Below are positions 23,986-36,100 of a stretch of 64,000 nucleotides of DNA, one piece after another. The notes beneath the pieces are model-generated. The model had not been told where the DNA came from and searched no databases. It worked only from the letters and a program-made list of their open reading frames with translations. Both the position numbers and the translations under genes were made by a program. Each line of letters begins with the position of its first letter. Position 1 is the stretch's first letter. The stretch is from Ahaetulla prasina (Eukaryota > Chordata > Lepidosauria > Squamata > Colubridae): NCBI RefSeq assembly GCF_028640845.1, contig NC_080546.1, forward strand, positions 77,184,697-77,248,696. The letters run 5' to 3'.

Positions 23986-26900
23986 GTAAGACATGCACTG
24001 CACAAGTCCTGTCATATTACCTGGTGTAAATTTTAAATTTAACATATGTGATCAAATCTTATTGATGGAAAGGATATAATATGTACATGATAAAGAATAA
24101 GGTGCTTTGACTACATCAGTATTAATAGTAATATTGAAAATATGAAAACGTAATATGAAAAAAATGCAAAAGTATTCTATGGTTACATCGATCAATCAGA
24201 ATAGAACTGGAAGGGACCTAGTCCAAACTTCTGCTAAAGCAGGAGGCCCTAGGCCCATGATGGCGAACCTATGGCACGCATGTCACAGGTGGTACACAAC
24301 GCCCTCTCTGTGGGTATGTGTGAGCCTTTGCCCCAGTTGAGCTCTGCCGTGCATGTGCGTGTACCTCTTGCCAGCCAGCTAGTCATCGGGTCTCTGCCAC
24401 GCATGTGTGGGGGAGCAGGGGGGTCGCGGGGGACCCATGTGCGCATGCACAGAAGTTTTGGAAGGCAATTTTCTTTTTGCTTCTTAACTGCCACATATTT
24501 TAGCTGGGGAAGTTGGGAGGGGGTTGTTGTTGAAGCGGTGGAAAGTTAGTCATAACAACCTTCCGTATGCAAGGATTTTGCCTGCGTCTGATGGAGACTG
24601 CCTGAAGATTGTATCCAATTGAGTGTGAACAGTTGATTGGACAATGTGATGAACTTGTGGGTGTGGGACAGGGCTGTGAACTGTCAACTGGGTGTGGAAA
24701 ACCTGGAAGCTTTCAGTTTCGGGTTTTCCCAGTTGTGCCAACATATCATCTCTAATAAATTGGAACTTTGAGGAACCTGAAGCCTCAGAGCTTTATTTCG
24801 TTGGGGGTGTTCTTTGGAACCCTGACATTGGAACATGTGCAGGGTGCCGCGCGTGAATGCGCGGGGGGGTGAGGTGCATGTAGAAGATGTGCGCACATAC
24901 GCAGGGCCGGAGGGCATGCACAGGGGCCATGCACACATTGCATTCGCGCATGCATTCACGCACACATACACGCTCTTTGGGCACTCGATCCGGAAAAGGT
25001 TCGCCATCAGACAAGTGGTTGTCCAGTCTCTTCTGAAAAGCCTCCAGTGATGGAGCACCCACAACATCTGAAGGCAAACTATTCCACTGGTTAGGAAGTT
25101 TCTCCTTAATTCCAGATTGTTTCTTTCCTTGATTAGTTTCTTGTCTTGCCTTCTGGTGCTTTGGAAAATAAGTTGAGCCCCTCTTCTTTGTGGAAGCCCC
25201 TCAAATACCGCTATCATGTCACCCCTGATCCTTCTTAATCATAATAAAAAAACTATTTGTCTTATACAAAGTCTTTGAGCTAGGAAAATCTTCATGAACA
25301 AAGAGCATTTCAATAGCAGTAAAGGAAACTATTGGAAAGTGTTACTTCAGTCTTCTAAAATATACACACCGTCCGGGTACTTTGGCTCCTCTTAGATGAC
25401 TCTTAGATATGGCTCCTCTTAGATGACTTGGCCAAAAATGGAAGTTCTAACATATCTAAAAGTATACTTTACAGAAGGCAAGATATATCAGAAGAACCCA
25501 CTATATCATATATCTTTGTGTAACTCTCAAATACTTTTTTTTTAAATCAAAGCTTTAAATATTAGATTTTAATATTTAATATCTTAAATATTAAGACAGT
25601 ATCATGTAACTCAGTGGGATACTCCTGAATAATCATGTGAGAAAGATAAATATTCTAGTATCATAATAAAAAGAAGTCATGGATTATAATTAGATTAAAA
25701 TAAAATAATCCCGTATTTTAATTGTAAAGGGATAATATTAATAGCAATGTTCATTTTTTATTTTTCATAGATTCATAAGTTAAGACTTACTGTTCACTAG
25801 ATGTATTTGGCTTCTTGTATTTTCTTCAGTGCAAGACTTGAGTAGTGTCATATAGATCAGGGGTCTCCAACCTTGGCAACTTTAAGCCTGGAGGACTTCA
25901 ACTCCCAGAATTCCCCAGCCAGCTTTGCTGGCTGGGGCATTCTGGGAGTTGAAGTCCTCCAGGCTTAAAGTTGCCAAGGTTGGAGACCCCTGATATAGAT
26001 TAGTGACCAAAAAACCCCCCAAAAAACTAATATAAAATTGTTCTTTCTCTCCCTTTAGAATCCTTGTGATGACAAACGACACAGAGATATCTGGTCTAAA
26101 GAAAAAACTTGTGATCGTTTACCAAAATTCCTCGTTATTGGACCACAGAAAACTGGTAAAAACTTTATATAGGGTGTAAATCAAGAATACAAGCATGTGG
26201 GTTCATATGCCAATATCTTCTTCAGGCTGTCATAGCTCCATCTCCAAAGACATGTAAAGCCAAAATGTTTGGACTTTTTTATTATTTAATAATTATTTTT
26301 ATTATTTTTGAAATTGAATGAGAGCAGCAAAATCTCAGTGGATCCTGAAACTCCAATGGATTCTTGCTGTGCCTCCTTTGGGCTGTGGCATGCACGGTAT
26401 GGTTCTTGAAACCACAACCCATACTGTCACCTGCTTCTTAAGCAAGAGCCATGGTCTATGACACAAGTATCAAACTCACGGTATCACGTTAATCAGGGGT
26501 GGTATTCACATACCTTCGCTACCGGTTCGCAAATGTGAGTGCACGTGCCACCTCCGTGCATGCGCAGAGTGTCAAAAACAGGATATGATGTCATCCGGGT
26601 GGGTGGGAGGAGCTTCCCGCAACCGCCGCTACCAGTTCGCCTGAACTGGATAGAACCGGCTAAATACCACCACTGACGTTGATGTCTCGTGACACTTTTT
26701 TCATTCACGGAGCTGGGATGGGTGTGGTCTGCGTATGAAGCATCCGGCCCATGGGCCACTAGTTTGATACCTTTGGTCTAGGAGATTCTCCAAATTATGC
26801 ACCAGCTCTTCCAGAAAGAGCGCCTCATCCAGAGCGCTTGGGGTGGAGGCGAAAAGCCAAACTGCTTCATGTTGCCAGGACTGAGTGTTGTCCTTTCGTT

Positions 26901-29900
26901 TCCTTTTAGTGTCTTTGCAACGTTTTAGACAAAAAAACATTAAAGCAATGCATCTTGATTTCTTTTCCCATTCCGATGCTGCTTGAATAAAAAAAATCAA
27001 AGGAAACTTAGTCAAAGGAAACTTACTTTTGTTCGGCAAAGAAAGCTTTTTATACATGTTTGTTTTTTTTTCCTTTAAAATACTTTGTTTTGCAAGATCC
27101 AATCTGGGTCGGTCACTGGGACCAGAGGTTATCTGGAACCTCTGGTCCCGGTAAACCGACCGAGATTGGATCTTGCAACCTTATCCTGGGACACGTATAT
27201 TTGCCTTCATACTTTGTTTGCTTTCTACTTTGTTTTATTTGCTAGTGTAAATGCGATGATGCTTGCTAAAGGAGCTGTACATGAAATAAGGAACTGGTTG
27301 ACAGAATGCAGAAGTTTCATCTCAACTCTTGGACTGTTACTCTTTTTGCAGGCACAACGGCTTTATATTTGTTCCTGATTATGCATCCTTCCATCATTAG
27401 TAACTCCCCCAGCCCCAAAACCTTTGAGGAGGTACAGTTCTTTAATAGAAATAACTACCACAGGGGGATTGATTGGTAAGATGGGCTACTAGTATGAATC
27501 TAAATCATTTTGTATTATGCACAACACAAAACAAAAAACAAAAACCATGCCGTATGTCTCATGTGTGCAACTTAGTATGAACTTTTACCGTTCTTCTTAA
27601 ATTCTGTGTGTATAAGGCAATCCTCAGCAGCATAATTTTTCCTGTTTTCACTTGGAAATTGGAAAATAGCTGTCTAAATATACAATGAATTGCATTAATT
27701 GTGCAAGGACTCAAAAATTAATTAAAAAGTCAGCTGCGTATTATATGATGTAAATGCAAATATCTAAACAATCAAAAATCTGAATTTTCATAAAGAAGCA
27801 AATTTTTACTTATTAAAGCAATATATTGAAATAAGAGTGAAAAGTCTGCTAAATTTTTCTTATTTTTGCACAGAAATTTCTAAACGTTTCCATGATTTCA
27901 AATAAATGTTTTCTATATGTACTGCGGTATATTGTATTTCAACTTCATGGATCAACATCTCACTTCTTTTCAAATGGACGCACCCTAACCCTAGCTTAAC
28001 CAACTCACTTCTTTTTTCTCTTCTCTGAAATTTTCACACCCTCCCTACACAAAATAATGTTCACTGAATTTACTGCACTTACTTATTCGAAAATGGAAAG
28101 TGGGTTATAGCTTAATAGTGTTTTAAACAAATTACTTTTTATTATATCAAGTCCATTAACATACATAAGTCATATTTCTACAAGACCCATAAAATGAAAA
28201 TAGAAAATGTTACTAAAAAAAGGAAGTGAATGTTGATATTTTAAAATTTTCATTCTGAGGACAAATTTTATACCGTGGACTTTTAACTTTTAATAAGGAT
28301 AGTTGTAAAGACAGTGTGTAAATTACTGTTTGAATCAATGCCAAGAGCCCTGGAAACAAATGGAAATTTTGGTTATATCATTTCACAGCTGCGATATATG
28401 TTACTCATTCTAACTAGGTTTGTAAGATGTCAAAGTTCCAACCAGATTTTTAGATTATGGGTTGTTGTTGTTTTGTTTTTATTTACATTTATATCCCGCC
28501 CTTCTCCGAAGACTCAGGGCGGCTTACACTATGTTAGCAATAGTCTTCATCCTATTTGTATATTTATATACAAAGTCAACTTATTGCCCCCAACAATCTG
28601 GGTCCTCATTTTACCTACCTTATAAAGGATGGAAGGCTGAGTCAATCTTGGGCCTGGTGGGACTAGAACCTGCAGTAATTGCAAGCAGCTGTGTTAATAA
28701 CAGACTGTCTTACCAGTCTGAGCCACAGAGGCCCTTGTTGGTGTAAAATAATGTTTCTTTGTCATAAAGATGTCAGAGTTACAGCTGAATTTGACAAGTT
28801 TAAATGTAACTCAAACCAAATCACATCCAAATCTCCTAAAGTTAACAAGATACAATGCTTTCTATTTAGAAAATATTTTGAAAATAGAGATACGGTGCTC
28901 AGTGGCTAAGACGCTGAGCATGTCAATCGAAAGGTCGACAGTTCAGCGGTTCAAATCCCTAGTGCCGCCTAACGAAGTAAGCTCCCATTACTTGTCCCAG
29001 CTTCTGCCAACCTAGCAGTTCAAAAGCACGTAAAAAATGCAAGTAGAAAAATAGGGAAGGTAACAGCGTTCCGTGCGCCTTTGGCATTTAGTCATGCTGG
29101 CCACAAGACCATGGAGACGTCTTTGGATAGGGCTGGCTCTTCAGCTTGGAAATGGAGATGAGCACTGCCCCCTAGAGTCGGGAATGACTGGCACACATGT
29201 GCAAGGGGAACCTTAACCTTTACCTTTATTTAGAAAGTACAGTTAGGCAGAATGAAAATCAGTTGATAGTCTTCTATTTATAATTGGTTTCACATATATA
29301 CAAGTTAGCAAAAATGATATGCTTTGCTAGAAAAATAACTTTAATATGCCCAGCATAACTTTTTTTTCCATATAATGCTGTACTAAAATATTTTTCATGT
29401 TTTGCAGGTATATGGAATTTTTTCCTACACCGTCCAATGTAACCACTGATTTTCTCTTTGAGAAGAGCGCCAATTATTTTCATTCTGAAGATGCCCCTAA
29501 ACGAGTTGCTTCTTTAATTCCTAAGGCAAAAGTCATAACTATTCTCATTGATCCATCAGATCGAGCATATTCCTGGTATCAGGTATACATTTTAACAAAA
29601 TGCAGATTCTAAATGTATGTATGATGATTGGCTTCTGTTATTCATTGCGTACCACAATTACAGTCAAATGTATGGATCATTATTGACAAGTCCATAATTG
29701 ATAGTCTTAAAAACTGTCAATGAAAGCTTTTTGATCCCTTCTTTAATTGTAATTCAGATGTTTATTGGGCAGTAAGTCATCTCACTGAGAAATGACTGCT
29801 ACAATTTAAGAATGAACATATGCTTAGCAAACAGAAGTCAATAATTTTTTTAAAAAAAACGTGAAGCAAGAGAAAGCTTTATCACTCAGACAGAAAACCA

Positions 29901-31624
29901 TAAGATTCTATCAAACAATAAAATGTCACATCAAATGAAATAATCGAATTGTTTGTTTTCTTTTTTTATTCAAGAATTAAAATACAAAAAAATAATAACC
30001 AGGATCAATCTTCCAGATTGTTATGCTTAAAAACATTCAAACGAATATTCTGAGTGTTATATTTTATATACTTTTGCTTCTGTCCTCTTTTATAACGGTT
30101 AATCTGTGTATACCCTTGTTAGTAAGGGACGCAGTGGCTCAGGGGCTAAGACAGCTGAGCTTGTCAATCGAAAGGTCAGCAGTTCGGCGGTTCGAATCCC
30201 TAGCGTTGCCGTGTAATGGGGTGAGCTCCCGTTACTTGTCCCTGCTTCTGCCAACCTAGCAGTTTCGAAAGCACGTAAAAATGCAAGTAGAAAAAATAGG
30301 GACCACCTTTGGGGTGGGAAGGTAACAGCGTTCCGTGTGCCTTTGGCGTTGAGTCATGCCGGCCACATGACCACGGAGACGTCTTCGGACAGCGCTGGCT
30401 CTTCGGCTTTGAAACGGAGATGAGCACCGCCCCCTAGAGTTGGCAACGACTAGCACGTATGTGCGAGGGGAACCTTTACCTTTACCTTACCCTTGTTAGT
30501 ATTAAATCCAGCAAAATGCTTGTTTCGTATTTGGCCTTGAATCGAAGAGGTACAGTAGCTGCATGAAAGGCAAATGTTCAGAAAAAAAGAATGTTCTGAA
30601 TTTAAACCAACTTTGCTTCATAGCTGACATCGTAAAATTTGTTTTTCAGCACCAAAGATTTCACAAAGACCCAGCTGCTCTAAAATTTACATTTTATCAA
30701 GTAATCACTGCAGGACACCATGCTTCATCGGAACTTAAGATGCTGCAGAAGAAATGTCTGCTACCAGGGTGGTATGCCATTCACCTAGAAAGATGGTTAG
30801 CTTATTTCCCACCTTATCAGGTAAACAATATCACATTTCCAACTACTCAGAATCGAATGCATAGGCAGCATTTTCAGTGCTCACAGGCTGCTGTTGTTTT
30901 GTTTTTCTGAGCGTAGACTTGAAAATGATGTTTGATCCCTCAGCTGTTGCAAATTTTCAGCACAGTTGGCTTAGATCATGGGTGTCAAACTCGCGGCGTT
31001 ACTTTGCTGTCACGTGACATTTTGTGATGTTATTTTCCCTTCACGGACCTGGGATGAGCGTGGCCTACGCATGATGCATCCATGCCGTGGGCCGCCAGTT
31101 TGACACCCCTGGCTTAGATACTAGACATAGCTGCTCAATCATATTCAAGGAAGTGGTGGGATTCAAAATTTTTACTACCGGTTCTATGGGTGTGGCTTGG
31201 TGGGCGTGGCAGGGAAAGGATACTGTAAAATCTTCATTCCCATTCCATTCTCAGGGAAGGATGCTGTAAAATCTCCATTCCCTCTCCACTCCAGAGGAAG
31301 GTTATTGCAAAATCCCCATTCCCTCCTGATCAGTTGGGACTTAGGAGACAAAGAATAGAATTTTTACTACCGGTTCTCTGGACTACTCAAAATTTCCGCT
31401 ACCAGTTCTTCAGAACTGATCAGAACCTGCTGAATAACACCTCTGGTTGAAAAGTACCTTTGGGCTTTATGGCAAATGAAATGAACTGAGCTTCCCATTA
31501 TGCTTCTGACAATAAGTATCCTCCCCATGACTGATATTCTGAGAATTATTTATTTATTTAGTGTATGACATCTACAGATGTCATGCAATCACTGATACAC
31601 AAATTTATATATATAAATAAATAA

Positions 31625-31676
<52 letters not shown>

Positions 31677-33103
31677 ATATGTCCCAGCTTCTGCCAACCT
31701 AGCAGTTTCGAAAGCACGTAAAAATGCAAGTAGAAAAAATAGGGACCACCTTTGGTGGGAAGGTAACAGCATTCCGTGCGCCTTTGGCGTTGAGTCATGC
31801 CGGCCACATGACCATGGAGACGTCTTCGGACAGCTCTGGCTCTTTGGCTTTGAAACGGAGATGAGCACTGCCCCCTAGAGTCAGCAGTGACTAGCACGTA
31901 TGTGCAAGGGGAACCTTTACCTTACCTTATATGTGGGCAATACAATATATTAATATAACGATATATTAAATTAAGATAAAACCATAATGAAATCATTATA
32001 ATATGGAGCCACAGAATTGCAATGGAATAGATGTTATAATTTAATATCTAAGGAAGCTAACCATCTGCTTCTGGTGTGGCTGCGATGAGATCATCCCAGG
32101 TGCCTTGAAATTTCCCGAAGAGGCTTTCCTGAACTATATGTGTTATAGTTCATTCTGGAGCACCACGGTCACATTGTGTGCTTTCCGCCATTCCCTACTT
32201 AAACAGCTTTGCCTTAGTTCTGGCACGGCCTGTCCTGATTCCATTCAGGTGGCTCCATATTTTTCAAGGCAACTGAATTCCTGGAAATGGATCTGTGTGA
32301 TTTGTTTGGTTGAGATTGTTAAAAGTTGCCCATCTTGATCGCCATTCTTCATCTAGATCAAGGGTGTCAAACTGGCGGCCCATGGGCTGGATGCGTCAAG
32401 TGCAGGCCACAGCCATCCCAGTTCCACAAATGGAAAATTTTCACAAAGCATCACATGACGACATCGTAACACAGCGGGTTTGGCACCTGTGATCTAGATC
32501 AGGGGTCTTCAACCTTGACACCTTTAAGCCTGGCGGACTTCAACTACCAGAATTCCCCACCCCAGCTTTGCTGGCTGGGGAATTCTGGGACTTGAAGTCT
32601 GCCAGGCTTAAAGGTGCCAAGGTTGAAGACCCCTGATCTAGATCGTAAGACTGTGGTATGTTGTCCCAAATTGGTTTCCTAAACTTAAGCCTGAGGAAAG
32701 GTAGAGAGTCTAATATTTTATGTATTGGAAGATAAGCACAGTTTTATAGTTTGCTTAAAAGAAAAGTTTTGAAACTTGTATATACACTTTTCAAGGCAAA
32801 TCACATTTAATTTCCTACCGATCAATTTGGTTTTTCTAGAAACCTCATTTTATTTGTCAGTTACCAGTGGTGTATACAATTTACAATTGTATTACAAGCT
32901 TACAATTCAGATCAATTTCATGTAACGAAATGAACATTAATGAAACTTCGAATCATTAAAATTGATGATAAATATGAATGGATTGCAACCTTTTTCAATT
33001 TGCACATCTCTTCCTTTCTAAAACTTGAAAATGAGTTTCAAGTTGTTGTTTATAAAATCTTGAATCCAGAATTGATTACTGATTTATTTTCTTTCTTTCT
33101 TTT

Positions 33104-33139
<36 letters not shown>

Positions 33140-36100
33140 TTTCTTTCTTTCTTTCTCTGTCTCTCTCTCTCTTTCTCTTTCTTTCTTTTTCTTTTTTTCT
33201 TTCCAGTTACTAATTATCGATGGACAGCAGTTGAGAAATGACCCAGCTATAGTAATGGAAGAAGTGCAGAAGTTTCTGGGAGTTACTCCTCATTATAATT
33301 ATTCAGAAGCTCTAACGTGAGTTAATTTGTTGATTTAACATATTATATACAATTCAATTCAGTAGTGGTTTTCACTTACCTTCACTACCGGTTTGGAACT
33401 GTGAGGACGTGTGGTGCTTCTGCGCATGCACAGAACCTTCTGCACATGCTCAGAGCATCCGTGATGATATCCGGGTGGGTGGGCGGAGCCTACCACCACC
33501 ACCGCTACCGGTTCGCCCGAACCAGGGCGAACCGGTAGAAACCCACCACTGATTAAATTGTACAGAATAAATATTTTTGAGAACAAAGCAACTCATATAA
33601 TTGTAACTTGGCTTGATAAATCAAAATATGCATAAATATTATATCCCTTCATGTAAGCTATTGAATCAGGCAGTCTATCATTAATACTTAATTGTCCAAA
33701 CTAAGAAACTGGGGTTACAAGATTTGGAAGAAAAAAGAAACCAAGATTAGAAATATTCTGCTTTACTTGTGGTTTCTTAAAAGGAATAATAAAAGAGCAA
33801 TGTACATGGCTACATATTCAAATGAACACACACCTTTTTCAAATATTAACACAGCTGCTTGCAATTACTGCAAGTTTAAGTCCCACCAGGCCCAAGGTTG
33901 ACTCAGCCTTCCATCCTTTATAAGGTAGGTAAAATGAGGACCCAGATTGTTGGGGGCAATAAAAGTTGACTTTGTATATAATATACAAATGTATGAAGAC
34001 TATTGCTTAACACAGTGTAAGCCGCCCTGAGTCTTCGGTGAAGGGCAGGATATAAATGCAAATAAAAATAAAAAAATATCCTATTTAAATGCCATAGTAT
34101 AATTGTTTCTTTATTTCTTCTCTTAAACATTTTTTAAAAAACCCTTTGTCCCAAAAAGTTATACCTCTAACATTTTTCTTAGAAGCACATTCTTAAGGAA
34201 ACAATTAATATTAATATATTAATCAATGAATGACAAATTATTATGATTAATAATAACAAGTACCGGTATATTATTAATTTGATAATATCAGCATTTTATT
34301 TTGGGATTTACTCAAATACTACTCCATTAAACCAGAAGAACACTAGCAACTATTCACCACCATTGAATTTCCATAAAGCTTCCTTTAAAATGAATATAGT
34401 GGACTATTTATAGTGGACATCCTGTAAACTGGTTCTACCTTTTAAACTGGCAAATAGAATGACATTCTTTTTTCCACTTACAGCAAAAGATATTTTCATC
34501 CAAAAGCAAGAAGAACCAAAACTCATTTTCTTTTCCTTTGAGAGAAAAACACAATGCTAACCTCATTCACATGGCATCCAGTGGATCTATAATAAATCAT
34601 TACATACAGAGGCCATTTGAACTTAAAACATTTATTCACCTGCCCTTAAAATGAGATTGATAACCTTGGTCTGTGTCTTTGTTTGGGTTCCCAGAAGAAA
34701 GACTTAGAAGAATATGGTGTCCATTCCTAGCTCTATTTCATGTCTCTGAGTCAGCTGTGCTTTTTTGTTTTGTTGCAGCATGTATACAAAATTGACTTTA
34801 TTTACTGAGAAATAAAGATGATTTTAAAAGGAAAATAGATCGAATTCACTTCTAGAGCAGTTCTGTTCAGCTTTCTACATCTCCTTCAGAGCTCTTGACC
34901 TGAAATACTGTGAATTATTACCAGCTACATCTAAATCCAGTGCTTGTCTTTTTTTTCTTATGCAAAATGATTTGTTAAAATATTTCCATTTAAAACAACT
35001 CATTTTTTTTCAAAAGCTCTTCTTTCATTCAGGCACTTTTACTTTTTTGAATTATTTTAGCCTTAAAGGTAAAGGTTCCCCTCACACATATGTGCTAGTC
35101 GTTCCCGACTCTAGGGGGCGGTGCTCATCTCCGTTTCAAAGCCGAAGAGCCAGCACAAAATTTTATACATCACAACCTGTAAATTATGTATGGAAATAGA
35201 AATACATAAACCTAATCCATATGTATGTATTTTAATTCTTAGAATCTAATTTTCTTGGAAAATCCTGAGAATTAAAAACACGGTCTGTCTTCTATGTGCC
35301 AAACTTTTTCAATTAAGAAATTTTAAAATATATTCTCTATAACTTTGTATATATTCTTTATAACTCTGTTATCCTGTGCCAAATTGGAAGAATAGTGAGT
35401 CAGATTATTAATCTATTCTATCCTGGAGATTCCAGATACTAAACCTGAAATGTGAAAATCATATGTGCTCATTCATTAAGGTGTAGATTTATATTTTGCC
35501 TCATTTAATTTGTCTTGTGAGTAATAGTCTTTTTACAGCTCTTCTACTTTTTTTTTGTTTCTTCCATCAAAAATATTCTGGAGCTCCATTAAAAAATATG
35601 AATGAGGAGTAATAATAATGCCCTTCCTATAGGACAGAACAAGATAGCGGCTGGCTGAATTACTGGCTCCAGTCATGTTAATTCCAACTGGAGCAGGGGT
35701 GAAATCCAGCAGGTTCTGGAGAATCGGTAGCGGAAATTTTGAGTAGCAAATACCACCTCTGGCTGGCCCCACAGTGTGGACGGAATGGGGATTTTTCCAT
35801 ATCCTTCCCCTGGAGTGGGGTGGGAATGGAGGTTTTGCAGTATCCTTCCCCTGCCATGCCCACCAAGCCATGCCCACAGAACCAGTAGAAAAAAAAATGA
35901 ATTTCACCACTGATCTGAAGGTCATATAGACAAGGTTATGCAGATAAGGCAATAAAAAGTGTTGACATTTATTGAGTTTAAATGTAGTATATGTTTCAGG
36001 TTTGACTCGCACAAAGGTTTTTGGTGTCAACTTCTGGAAGAAGGAAAAACGAAATGTCTTGGAAAGAGCAAAGGGAGAAAATACCCTCCAATGGACTCTG

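Larger units (their letters stand above)
24190..25230 (-). mobile_element. CR1 LINE 3' end (reverse), interrupted
   Basis: Left part gaactggaagggacctagtcca; right part from about 25010 gtggttgtccagtctcttctg through ttgattagtttcttgtc. The two halves are split by a hAT-like element. Confidence 0.85.
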
